Origin: CAYMZB01 sp964394845
GTDB taxonomy: Bacteria > Patescibacteriota > Microgenomatia > Daviesbacterales > UBA10151
Reading direction: 5' to 3'
NCBI GenBank assembly: GCA_964394845.1
Contig: CAYMZB010000082.1
Coordinates: forward strand, 1-22,851
Length of the DNA stretch: 22,851 bases
The notes under the pieces: model-generated
Told to the model about the DNA's origin: nothing
The model's input: the letters and a program-made list of their open reading frames with translations, nothing else
Database searches by the model: none
In this document: positions 6,763 to 14,814 of the stretch, piece by piece
Position numbering within the stretch: position 1 is the first letter of the stretch
Layout: each line of letters starts with the position of its first letter
Position numbers and translations under genes: made by a program

Positions 6763-8459
6763 TGCGAATATTTTGGATAAAATCTTTTTTTCTGCTATTT
6801 TTCCTGGCTATTGTGATGAGGCTATTTTATTGGCAAGTAGTCAGTGCAGAGTATTTACAAGCTCAAGCTGAAGGACAGCATCTTGTTAGTACTAAAGTGG
6901 GGGCTTTAAGAGGTAATATTTTTTTTAGCGATGGATCCGTCTTAGTATCATCCAGTCCTACTTTTCCTATTTTTGGTCAGCCAAAATTAATTGACAGCAA
7001 ACAGAAAGTAAACACCGCTTACTTGCTAGCCAGGGTTTTAGCTCTTTCCAGCGAGGATGTAGATACTTTAGCTCGAGATATCATAAATAAAATATCCCAG
7101 GATTTATATTGGGTATCTTTAAAAAGACAGGTTACTTTTGATAAAAAGAAAGAGATCGAGGGCTTAAATTTGCCCGGAATAGGTTTTGAAGCCGGAAGCA
7201 GCAGGTTTTACCCTGAGGGGTCATCTTCTGCTAACCTGTTAGGGTTTGAAGGCTCTGATGCTACCGGAGAAGGTAGAGGTTACTTTGGCATAGAGGGTTA
7301 TTATGACGGAGAATTAAAAGGAATTTCAGGGGTTCAAAGAAATGAAAACGATGCCTTGGGATTGCCCATTCTTACAGAGAATTTTTTTACAAATGAAGCT
7401 AAAAACGGCAAAGATTTAGTATTAAATCTAGACCGGTCTGTGCAATTTATTTTAGAAAATGCATTGAAGAAGGGAATGGAAAAATATGGCGCTAAGGCTG
7501 CATCTGCAGTTATTATGGATCCTAAAACAGGCGCAATTTTAGCTATGGCTTCTTTTCCAAGTTATGACCCATCAAGATACTCTGATTATCCCCGAGAATA
7601 TTATAAAAATCCGATTGTTGCTAATCAATACGAACCAGGCTCTACATTTAAAGTTTTAGTTATGTCTGCTGCTTTGAATGAAGATTTGGTAAAGCCTGAT
7701 ACCCGGTGTGATATTTGCAGCGGACCTGTTTCGTTGGGAGGATTTTCTATCAGGACATGGAATAATCAGTATTTCCCCAATGCTACTATGAAAGATGTGA
7801 TAGTTCACTCTGATAATACAGGGATGGTTTTTGTAGGCCAGAAACTTAGTCTGGATAAATTTTATGATTACTTTAAAAATTTTGGTTTTGGAGAGGTCAC
7901 AAATATTGATTTACAAGATGAGTTTTCGCCCAGTCTTCGACCCAAAAATGATTGGAAGCAGATTGATTTAGCAACTGCTTCTTTTGGACAAGGTATTGCA
8001 ATTACTCCAATTCAAATGGTAACGGCAGTTTCAGCAATAGCTAATGGCGGATATTTAATGGAGCCGCATATTGTTAAATTTATTAAAGATGAGAAAAAAA
8101 CTTTTGAGATAAAACCAAAAGTAATCCGTCAGGTTATAAAAGAGTCAACTACAAAGGTGATCGCACAAATGATGCTTGCTGCTGTGGAAGAAGGAGAGGC
8201 AAAATTTGTAAGGATCAAAGGGTTTAAAATTGCCGGAAAAACAGGAACGGCCCAAATTCCAGTTGCAGGACACTATGATCCAAACCAGACAATCGCTTCA
8301 TTTGTTGGGTTTGGACCGGTAGATAATCCAAAATTTGTAATGTTAGTCCGGTATGATCAACCATCATCATCGATTTTCGGAGCAGAAACAGCTGCGCCAA
8401 CTTTTTTTGAGGTAGCAAAACAGTTGTTTAACTACTATAAAATAGCTCCAACAGAATAG
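6762..8459 (+). CDS. ftsI: Penicillin-binding protein FtsI/PBP2-type septal transpeptidase
   Basis: This is the septal peptidoglycan DD-transpeptidase, a partner of FtsW. The 565-residue protein has an N-terminal transmembrane anchor (about 5-27), a class B PBP dimerisation region (RGNIFFSDG at 50-58, YFGIEGYYDGELKG at 174-187) and the transpeptidase domain. The active-site motifs are all present: S294-TF-K297 (SxxK), S350-D-N352 (SxN) and K493-T-G495 (KTG). No PASTA domain follows, and the length is usual for FtsI/SpoVD. It is translationally coupled to ftsL by a 1-nt overlap. A 17-nt gap with a TATAAT hexamer separates it from the murE-like gene. Confidence 0.96.
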   Translation: MRIFWIKSFFLLFFLAIVMRLFYWQVVSAEYLQAQAEGQHLVSTKVGALRGNIFFSDGSVLVSSSPTFPIFGQPKLIDSKQKVNTAYLLARVLALSSEDVDTLARDIINKISQDLYWVSLKRQVTFDKKKEIEGLNLPGIGFEAGSSRFYPEGSSSANLLGFEGSDATGEGRGYFGIEGYYDGELKGISGVQRNENDALGLPILTENFFTNEAKNGKDLVLNLDRSVQFILENALKKGMEKYGAKAASAVIMDPKTGAILAMASFPSYDPSRYSDYPREYYKNPIVANQYEPGSTFKVLVMSAALNEDLVKPDTRCDICSGPVSLGGFSIRTWNNQYFPNATMKDVIVHSDNTGMVFVGQKLSLDKFYDYFKNFGFGEVTNIDLQDEFSPSLRPKNDWKQIDLATASFGQGIAITPIQMVTAVSAIANGGYLMEPHIVKFIKDEKKTFEIKPKVIRQVIKESTTKVIAQMMLAAVEEGEAKFVRIKGFKIAGKTGTAQIPVAGHYDPNQTIASFVGFGPVDNPKFVMLVRYDQPSSSIFGAETAAPTFFEVAKQLFNYYKIAPTE

Positions 8460-8465
8460 TATAAT
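8460..8465 (+). promoter_or_regulatory. Possible internal promoter for the murE-like gene
   Basis: A perfect TATAAT lies in the short gap after the ftsI stop, 11 nt before the murE-like ATG, in one of the few non-overlapping junctions of the cluster. There is no TG extension and no good -35, and the gap is AT-rich, so chance is a real alternative. Confidence 0.25.
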
Positions 8466-8476
8466 AATAATCTTTA

Positions 8477-9655
8477 ATGAAGAAATTCATTCCTCAGCAA
8501 TTTATTAATATTTTTTTTCATCTGCCAAAAGCAATTTTGGCAAATATTGTCTATGGCTTCCCTGCCAGGGGACTAAAAGTTATTGGGGTAACAGGGACTG
8601 ATGGGAAAACAACCACTACAAATATGATTTATAAAATACTGGTGGATTCAGGCCAAAAAGTTTCTATGGTATCAACCATCAATGCTGTTGTTGGGGGTAA
8701 AGCTTATGATACCGGGTTTCATGTAACCTCTCCGGATCCTTTTACTGTCCAAAAATTCGCTAAAACTGCAAAAGAGAATGAAGATAAGTATTTAGTTTTA
8801 GAAGTAACCTCACATGCTTTGGACCAGTATAGATTTTGGGGTATAAAATTTGAGGTTGGTGTAATTACAAATATAACCCACGAACATTTGGATTATCACA
8901 AAACTTTTGAAAATTACTTTAATACTAAACTTAAGCTGCTTAAACAAGTTAAGTTTGCTGTTATTAATCAAGCTATTAAAGGGATCCAGGGAAAAATTAT
9001 TACTTTTGGTTTAGATAAAGGTGATTTTAATCAGAAAGAAATTAATATAAAACTTAAAATACCGGGTGATTATAATATTGAAAATGCCCTGGCTGCCCTG
9101 GTTGCAGTTAATACCTTGGGGATAAAGCAAGATATGGCCAGAAAGTCAATTGAGAATTTTGACAATTTGTTAGGTCGTATGCAGGGGATAAAAAACAAGA
9201 AAGGCATAAAGATTTTTATTGATTTTGCTCATACTCCGAATGGCATGGAGAAAGCTTTAACTACACTCCGCAAACAGTCTGGGAGTGGGAAACTGATTGC
9301 TGTATTTGGCTCTGCAGGCAAAAGGGATTCACAAAAAAGAGCAGTAATGGGAGAGGTTGCAGGAAATCTTGCAGATATATTAATAGTTACAGCAGAAGAT
9401 CCAAGAGGGGAGCTTGAAAGAATCAACCAACAAATTATTAGCGGAATTAAAAAAACAAACCGTCAGATAAATAAAGATTTTTTTATAATAGATGACCGGA
9501 TGGATGCAATTAATTTTGCTGTTAATAATCTTGCAAAAAAAGGAGATACTGTAGGGATTTTTGGTAAAGGTCATGAAACCTCTCTAAACTTAGATGGTAA
9601 AAAAGAAATTCCCTGGTCAGATAAGGAGGCAGTAGAAAAAGCCCTGTATGGATAA
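8477..9655 (+). CDS. murE: MurE-like Mur ligase lacking the N-terminal UDP-binding domain
   Basis: MurE adds the third amino acid of the peptidoglycan stem to UDP-MurNAc-L-Ala-D-Glu. The 392-residue protein has the central ATPase domain with P-loop GTDGKTTT (40-47), TSHALDQYRF (111-120), NITHEHLDYHKTFENY (132-147) and the probable carbamylated K151. The C-terminal ligase domain has FAHTP-type DFAHTPNGMEKAL (249-261), EDPRGE (307-312) and GKGHE (363-367). EDPR replaces the DNPR box of diaminopimelate-adding enzymes, so a diamino acid with a terminal carboxylate is likely but not certain. The P-loop begins at residue 40 rather than about 110, so the roughly 90-residue N-terminal UDP-binding domain is absent. 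The stop overlaps murB by 8 nt. Confidence 0.88.
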   Translation: MKKFIPQQFINIFFHLPKAILANIVYGFPARGLKVIGVTGTDGKTTTTNMIYKILVDSGQKVSMVSTINAVVGGKAYDTGFHVTSPDPFTVQKFAKTAKENEDKYLVLEVTSHALDQYRFWGIKFEVGVITNITHEHLDYHKTFENYFNTKLKLLKQVKFAVINQAIKGIQGKIITFGLDKGDFNQKEINIKLKIPGDYNIENALAALVAVNTLGIKQDMARKSIENFDNLLGRMQGIKNKKGIKIFIDFAHTPNGMEKALTTLRKQSGSGKLIAVFGSAGKRDSQKRAVMGEVAGNLADILIVTAEDPRGELERINQQIISGIKKTNRQINKDFFIIDDRMDAINFAVNNLAKKGDTVGIFGKGHETSLNLDGKKEIPWSDKEAVEKALYG

Positions 9656-10232
9656 TAAGTATAAATTAATTGTAGATTCTTTTGGTATAGATAGATTTAA
9701 AGTTAATGAACCAATAAAAGATTATACTTTCCTGCAAGTAGGGGGTCCTGCAAAATTATTTTTCATTGCTTTTACCATCAAAGAACTCATTAAAATAATT
9801 ACTATGTGCAGGGAATTAAAACTACCCTTCTTTTTATTTGGCAGCGGAAGTAAGATAATGATGTCAGACCTTGGATTTGATGGATTAGTCATCAAAAACA
9901 GAACCAAAAATATTCACACGGTTTCTGTTAAAGGTAAAGTTTCGAAAACAGGGATTGGAATTGAAGAAGCTTTGGTTGAAGTAGATTCAGGTGTGAGTAT
10001 GAAAAAATTTTCTGAAGACTTGGATATTCAAGGATTACAATCTGATTTTTTTTACGGGCTTCCGGGAAGCATTGGCGGTAACTTATTTTTGAGTAGTTTT
10101 TTGCAAATGAAGGCTAAAAGTATTAAAATATTAGATCAGAAATCAGAAATTTGGGATATTGAACCAAAAGAGTTAAGTTTGAAAAAGCATATAATTCTTT
10201 CAGGGGTTTTTAGAATTAAGTCAAAAACTTAA
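9648..10232 (+). CDS. murB: MurB-like protein: FAD-binding half only
   Basis: Normal MurB reduces UDP-GlcNAc-enolpyruvate to UDP-MurNAc using FAD and NADPH. This 194-residue protein matches the FAD-binding part: YTFLQVGGPAKLF (26-38, for YTTFRIGGPA), GSGSKIMMSDLGFDGLVI (65-82, for GGGSNLLVsD-GF-G-VI) and YGLPGSIGGN (about 139-148, for GIPGSVGGA). It ends after the strand KHIILSGVFRIKS. The third domain is missing, including the GS-x-FKNP catalytic Ser motif and the C-terminal catalytic Glu; the NAGAYG stretch after the glycine motif is also replaced. There is no room for a frameshifted remainder, because murA starts 2 nt after the stop. It overlaps murE by 8 nt. Homology is clear; reductase activity is doubtful. 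Confidence 0.82.
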   Translation: MDNKYKLIVDSFGIDRFKVNEPIKDYTFLQVGGPAKLFFIAFTIKELIKIITMCRELKLPFFLFGSGSKIMMSDLGFDGLVIKNRTKNIHTVSVKGKVSKTGIGIEEALVEVDSGVSMKKFSEDLDIQGLQSDFFYGLPGSIGGNLFLSSFLQMKAKSIKILDQKSEIWDIEPKELSLKKHIILSGVFRIKSKT

Positions 10233-10233
10233 T

Positions 10234-11514
10234 ATGAAATACATAATTACTGGTGGACATAAATTAAACGGTGAAATTGAAGTTTCCGGAAACAAGAATT
10301 CAGTTTTTCCTTGTGTTGCGGCCTCTTTATTAACCGGAGAAGAAATTGTTCTGGAAAATATTTCACAGCTTCGGGATACACAGGTTTTAATACAAATTCT
10401 TAAAAAATTAGGAGTAAATATATCGGCTGACAAAGATTCTTTAACAATTAAAGCCGAAGAGATTAAACAGTTTAGTTTACCAAAAGATTTAATGAGTAAG
10501 CTCAGAGGATCAATTCTTTTGATAAGTGCAGTTTTGGCAAGAAAAGGAAAAGTTAACTTTTACCATCCTGGAGGGGATATTATTGGTCAAAGAAGTATTG
10601 AAACTCATATAGAAGGCTTTAAAAGTTTAGGTGCCGTATTTAAAAAGGATAACTTAAAGCTTACCTTGCAATTTCCAGATAATGAAGGGAATCATTCCTC
10701 CAAAAACAAAAGCTATTCTATTTTTCTGCAAGAAGCATCAGTAACTGCTGTAGAAAATTTGATTATAGCTTCGGTTTTGGGCAATAAATCAGTAACGCTT
10801 AAAAATTGTCCGGTTGAACCTCATGTTGTAGATCTTTGCAGGTTACTTGAGCAAATGGGAGCAAATATTGAAGGTGTAGGCACCCATACTATAAATATAA
10901 TTGGAGTTGAAAAATTGCGTGGGACAAAGTTTAGAGTAGGTATAGATTTTATAGAAGTAGGGACTTATGCAATTGCAACAGCTATTACCGGCGGCAGAGT
11001 AAAAATTACAGGTTTAGATAATACTGACTTAAGTTCTGTTTTGAACCCTTTAACCAGATTTGGAATAAAATTAGAAGATAGTGGTAATAATTCCCTTACT
11101 GTATCAGCAGGCAATTTAAAATCTCCTTCTAAGCTAGTGACAAATATTTGGCCGGGATTCCCAACTGATATGATGAGTACTGTAATAGTTTTAGCAACCC
11201 AGTCTAAGGGGATGATGATGTGTCATGATTGGATGTATGAAAGCAGAATGTTCTTTGTAGATAAATTAATATCAATGGGAGCTCAAATTATTCTGGCAGA
11301 TCCTCATCGGATACTAGTTTATGGACCAAAGAAATTAAAAGGCCGCATACTTGAAACTCCGGATATCAGGGCTGGCATGGCTTTAGTGTTGGCAGCGCTT
11401 GTTGCAAGAGGTAAAAGTGTGATTAATCAGGCAGAACTTATTGAAAGAGGTTATGAAGACGTAGTAGGAAAGCTTAAAAGTTTGGGTGCTGAAATTGAGA
11501 GAATCGAGGTATGA
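10234..11514 (+). CDS. murA: UDP-GlcNAc 1-carboxyvinyltransferase MurA with Asp at the fosfomycin site
   Basis: MurA transfers enolpyruvate from PEP to UDP-GlcNAc, the first committed step of peptidoglycan synthesis, in the cytoplasm. The 426-residue protein is full length, with two EPSP-synthase-like domains. It has SGNKNS (18-23, catalytic Lys21), IIGQR (116-120, Arg120), PGFPTDM (307-313, Asp312) and DIRAGMALVLAAL with the closing ERGYEDVVGKLKSLGAEIER. The catalytic loop reads PGGD, so D115 replaces the Cys that fosfomycin alkylates. Cys-to-Asp is known in Mycobacterium and Chlamydia MurA and gives intrinsic fosfomycin resistance with retained activity. It follows murB by 1 nt, and its stop overlaps the murF-like start as ATGA. 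Confidence 0.96.
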   Translation: MKYIITGGHKLNGEIEVSGNKNSVFPCVAASLLTGEEIVLENISQLRDTQVLIQILKKLGVNISADKDSLTIKAEEIKQFSLPKDLMSKLRGSILLISAVLARKGKVNFYHPGGDIIGQRSIETHIEGFKSLGAVFKKDNLKLTLQFPDNEGNHSSKNKSYSIFLQEASVTAVENLIIASVLGNKSVTLKNCPVEPHVVDLCRLLEQMGANIEGVGTHTINIIGVEKLRGTKFRVGIDFIEVGTYAIATAITGGRVKITGLDNTDLSSVLNPLTRFGIKLEDSGNNSLTVSAGNLKSPSKLVTNIWPGFPTDMMSTVIVLATQSKGMMMCHDWMYESRMFFVDKLISMGAQIILADPHRILVYGPKKLKGRILETPDIRAGMALVLAALVARGKSVINQAELIERGYEDVVGKLKSLGAEIERIEV

Positions 11515-12668
11515 CCTTGTTAGCGAGTGTTATTAAAAGTCCTTTCCAACTTGCAAGAACATACTTGGCCAGGCAATATGCAAAATTATATCCCAGGGAT
11601 TTATTTATTGGTATAATCGGATCAGTTGGTAAGACTACTGTTGTTAAAGCAGCTAAGTTGGTTTTGTCACAAAAGTTTAAAACTATAACTACTTCACCTA
11701 ATTTAAGCCCTATTTTAAGTATTCCCCAAACTCTTTTGAAGTTAACCCCCAAAGTAAAAAAAGTTATTTTGGAGATGGGAATTGAAAACAAGGGTGAAAT
11801 GGATTTCTATTTATCTTTAGTTAAGCCAAAGACTGTAGTTTTTACCAAAATTGATTATACACATTCAGAATATTTAGGTGATTTGAATGAGATTTTAGGA
11901 GAAAATGGTAAGTTGCTAGAGCAGCTTCCGGAAGATGGAGTTACTATTTTGAATTGGGATGATCCAAATTCAAAAAAATTAGCTGATCTTTGCAAGGGCA
12001 CAGTTATTTATTACGGCACAGATCCCGCCAACTGTATTGTTTGGGCCGGTAATATTAAGGTGGAGGATTTTAAAACAAGTTTTGAGCTAAATTTAGGAGT
12101 AGAAAGAGTAAAAGTTAATTATCAGTTGTTAGGACCTCATCAGGTTTATCCGGCTTTGGCTGCAGCAACCTTAGGAATTATAAATAAGATTGCTTTAACT
12201 AAAATAAAACTAGCTTTAGAGTTAGTTGAGCCTTTTGAACACCAAATGCAAATACTTCCTGGTCCGGGTGGTTCTATTATTTTAGATGATACTTACAGTT
12301 CTTCGCCTGTTGCACTAGATAGCGCGATAGATACTTTACTTTGTGTAAGCGCAAGAAGAAGAGTTTTAGTTTTGGGGGAGATGAGAGATTTGGGGAAATA
12401 TTCAGAAAATTTACACCGTCAGGTTGCACAAAAAATATATAAAGAAAAAATAGATCTGGTATTTTTAGGTCAGGGAGGCGCACAAATCATTGATGCAGAG
12501 TTAAAAAGCCTGGGATTTTGGGAAGAAAAGTTACAAGCCAACCTGCAAAATCCTCAATTAGTTAATAAACTTTTAAAAACATTAGGCAAAGGAGATGTTT
12601 GTTTGATTAAAGGTGGAAGAGAGATTAGACTGGATGAAGTGGTCAAAAGAATAACTAAGAAATTATGA
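11511..12668 (+). CDS. murF: MurF-like Mur ligase lacking the N-terminal domain
   Basis: MurF adds D-Ala-D-Ala to the UDP-MurNAc tripeptide. The 385-residue protein shows P-loop GSVGKTT (37-43; usually GSNGKTT), EMGIENKGEM (88-97), KIDYTHSEYLG (113-123) with a possible carbamylated K134, GPHQVYPALAA (208-218), DDTYSSSPVALDSAI (259-273, for D-x-YNANP-x-S) and GEMRDLG...LH (289-302), which is typical of MurF. The P-loop begins at residue 37, so most of the N-terminal UDP-binding domain is missing, as in the murE-like neighbour. The Asn-to-Val and Asn-to-Ser changes in the P-loop and YNANP motif set it apart from canonical MurF. It overlaps both neighbours by 4 nt (ATGA). MurF is the best fit; the exact substrate is not proven. 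Confidence 0.85.
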   Translation: MTLLASVIKSPFQLARTYLARQYAKLYPRDLFIGIIGSVGKTTVVKAAKLVLSQKFKTITTSPNLSPILSIPQTLLKLTPKVKKVILEMGIENKGEMDFYLSLVKPKTVVFTKIDYTHSEYLGDLNEILGENGKLLEQLPEDGVTILNWDDPNSKKLADLCKGTVIYYGTDPANCIVWAGNIKVEDFKTSFELNLGVERVKVNYQLLGPHQVYPALAAATLGIINKIALTKIKLALELVEPFEHQMQILPGPGGSIILDDTYSSSPVALDSAIDTLLCVSARRRVLVLGEMRDLGKYSENLHRQVAQKIYKEKIDLVFLGQGGAQIIDAELKSLGFWEEKLQANLQNPQLVNKLLKTLGKGDVCLIKGGREIRLDEVVKRITKKL

Positions 12669-13675
12669 CAGAACTTCTGGGACTAGTTTTATTATCATTT
12701 GTTATCACCAGTATAGTTATGGTGCCTTTTATAGATTTGCTCTTTTATCTTAAAAGGCGGTTTGAGAAAAAAGAGCAAGATACACCAAAAAAATCTGAAA
12801 CCCCAATACATGACCAATTAATGAAATCAGATGAGGCTATTCCCTCAGGAGGGGGAATATTGTTAATTGTGATTTTAGTTGTATTAAGCATAGTCTACGG
12901 CTTTTTTAATCGCTCTGTTAATAAGATTAGCCTGATTATTTTAGTTGTAACATTACTATCGTTTGGGTCGCTTGGGCTAGTAGATGATATCAAGCTTATT
13001 TTAACAAGAAGAAAAGGTAAATTTTTAGGATTGGGTAGAAGAAAAATGCTGGTTATTCAACTTATTTTAGCTTTTGCAGTTTCAGCAATGTTATATTTCC
13101 TGGTAGGATTAAATAATATTTACATTTCAGGGTTGGGAAATTTTGTTATTCACCTTTGGTATATACCAATAGCAGCTATTATTATTGTCTCTTTTGCTAA
13201 TGCATATAATATTTCAGACGGATTAGACGGGTTGGCTTCAGGATTATTACTAATTTGTTTATTTGCTTTTTTGGCGCTTTCTACCCATGTATTGGATTTT
13301 AGTTTGGCCTCATTTATAGGGATTTGGATAGGACTACTTTTTGCATATCTTTACTTTAATGTTTGGCCGGCAAGGATTTTTTTGGGTGATGCAGGAGCAT
13401 TTGGATTCGGAGCTACCCTTGCCGTAGTAGGGCTTTTAACAGGTAAGATTTTAGCGCTGGCAATTATTGGCGGGATGTTTATTATAATTATTTTTTCTTC
13501 GCTGGCCCAGATTTTGTCAAAAAAATTCCTGAAAAGAAAAATATTGCCTGTTGCTCCTCTTCACATGTATTTTAAATATATTGGTTGGGAAGAACCGAAA
13601 ATTGTCACCAGGTTTTGGTTAGCACAAGGACTGTTTGCAATACTTGGAATTTGGATAGCGCTTCTTTCAAGATGA
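12665..13675 (+). CDS. mraY: Phospho-MurNAc-pentapeptide transferase MraY
   Basis: MraY is a membrane enzyme that moves phospho-MurNAc-pentapeptide from UDP to undecaprenyl phosphate, making lipid I. The 336-residue protein is polytopic, with about ten hydrophobic helices. The Asp residues of the active site are present: LVDDIK (D107, D108), NISDGLDGLASG (182-193) and FLGDAGAFGFG (239-249). The GGG at 62-64 stands for the usual T-x-GG. The cytoplasmic loop motif, normally PxHHHFE, reads PLHMYFKYIGWEE (298-310): only the first His (H300) is kept. It overlaps the murF-like gene and ftsW by 4 nt each. murD, often found next to mraY, is not present. Family membership is secure. Confidence 0.95.
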   Translation: MTELLGLVLLSFVITSIVMVPFIDLLFYLKRRFEKKEQDTPKKSETPIHDQLMKSDEAIPSGGGILLIVILVVLSIVYGFFNRSVNKISLIILVVTLLSFGSLGLVDDIKLILTRRKGKFLGLGRRKMLVIQLILAFAVSAMLYFLVGLNNIYISGLGNFVIHLWYIPIAAIIIVSFANAYNISDGLDGLASGLLLICLFAFLALSTHVLDFSLASFIGIWIGLLFAYLYFNVWPARIFLGDAGAFGFGATLAVVGLLTGKILALAIIGGMFIIIIFSSLAQILSKKFLKRKILPVAPLHMYFKYIGWEEPKIVTRFWLAQGLFAILGIWIALLSR

Positions 13676-14769
13676 GGAATCTACGTACATCTTTTCAATC
13701 TCAGAAAAAGGGCATCGACAGGTCCTTTTGTATCGCTATTATCATTCTGGTAATTTTTGGGTTAATAATGGTTTATGATGCATCAGTTGTACAGGGTTTG
13801 AAGATTTTTAATGACAGCTATTATTATATAAAACAGCAGTTGATTTGGGTGTGTTTGGGTATTGCTTCAATGATTTTTTTTATGCAGTTTGATTATAAAA
13901 GATTTAAAGATTATGCCCTCCCCTTAGTAGTTTTTTCATTTATTCTTTTGGTTGCAGTTTTTATTCCTACACTAGGAGTTTCCGGTGGTGGCGCTCATAG
14001 ATGGCTTAAAGTCGGTCCAATTACTATTCAGCCGGCAGAAATTATTAAACTAACAGGAGTGATTTTTTTGGCTGCGGTATTTGAAAAGAAAGCTAAATTA
14101 ATGCCATTTTTAATTCTTGTTGGCGGAGTAACATTTGTGACTGCAGTTTTACAAAAGGATTTAGGTTCAACCATTGTATTTGTTGTAACTGCAACACTAC
14201 TGTATTTTGCCTCCGGTGCGCCAATTTGGCATTTTCTCCTTACTTTTCCAGTAGCTGTAGCTGCATTTGTTACACTGATTGTTACATCAAGCTATAGAAG
14301 TAAGAGAGTTCTTGCTTTTTTAGATCCTTTTTCCGATCCGCAGGGATTTACTTATCATATCTCACAAGTGTTAATAGCTTTAGGGTCAGGTGGTTTATTT
14401 GGTTTGGGGTTAGGTCACTCAAGACAAAAGTTTGCATATATTCCGGAAGTTTCAACAGATTCCATATTTGGAATCATTGGGGAAGAGATGGGGTTTTTTG
14501 GAAGTCTGGTACTTCTTGGTGTATTTCTGCTGGTCTTATCAAAAGGGTTTAAAATTGCCCAAAATTGTAATGATAGGTTTGGTAAAATTTTAGCTTTAGG
14601 AATTACTTGTTGGCTGGGTATTCAAATTGTGATTAATTTATCTTCTATGACAGCACTTCTACCTTTAACAGGTGTTCCACTGCCCTTTATTTCTTACGGG
14701 GGTTCTGCATTAGTTGCTAATCTAACCGCAGTAGGTATTTTGCTTAATATCTCCAAACATAATTCATAA
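13672..14769 (+). CDS. ftsW: FtsW septal peptidoglycan glycosyltransferase (SEDS family)
   Basis: FtsW polymerises lipid II at the septum with FtsI. With the ATG at 13672 the protein is 365 residues with about ten transmembrane helices. SEDS motifs are present: GGAHRWLKVGPITIQPAEIIKL (106-127), QKDLGST (161-167), YHISQVLIALGSGGLFGLGLG (228-248), IPEVSTDSIFGIIGEE (257-272) with the conserved Asp263, and PLPFISYGGS (336-345). An in-frame upstream start at 13585 exists, but it would add 29 unrelated residues inside mraY; the 13672 start gives the ATGA overlap used throughout this cluster. murG follows after 45 nt. Confidence 0.95.
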   Translation: MRNLRTSFQSQKKGIDRSFCIAIIILVIFGLIMVYDASVVQGLKIFNDSYYYIKQQLIWVCLGIASMIFFMQFDYKRFKDYALPLVVFSFILLVAVFIPTLGVSGGGAHRWLKVGPITIQPAEIIKLTGVIFLAAVFEKKAKLMPFLILVGGVTFVTAVLQKDLGSTIVFVVTATLLYFASGAPIWHFLLTFPVAVAAFVTLIVTSSYRSKRVLAFLDPFSDPQGFTYHISQVLIALGSGGLFGLGLGHSRQKFAYIPEVSTDSIFGIIGEEMGFFGSLVLLGVFLLVLSKGFKIAQNCNDRFGKILALGITCWLGIQIVINLSSMTALLPLTGVPLPFISYGGSALVANLTAVGILLNISKHNS

Positions 14770-14801
14770 GTCAGTTACTCGCCTCAGGAGAGCATAAAGG
14801 A

Positions 14802-14807
14802 TATAAT
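14802..14807 (+). promoter_or_regulatory. Candidate -10 for murG, leaderless spacing
   Basis: A perfect TATAAT lies in the 45-nt ftsW-murG gap, the longest in the middle of the cluster. Exactly 7 nt separate it from the murG ATG, the same spacing as at the zinc-ribbon gene. No convincing -35 is seen (TTACTC at 14775-14780 is too far), and there is no TG extension. Confidence 0.45.
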
Positions 14808-14814
14808 ATTAAGG

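Noticed and set aside
9648..10240. Frameshift explaining the short MurB
   Set aside because: murA starts 2 nt after the murB stop, so there is no sequence left that could encode the missing domain in any frame.
13585..13671. Extended N-terminus for FtsW from an upstream in-frame start
   Set aside because: It would overlap mraY by 91 nt and add 29 residues unlike SEDS proteins. The ATG at 13672 gives the ATGA overlap seen at other junctions.
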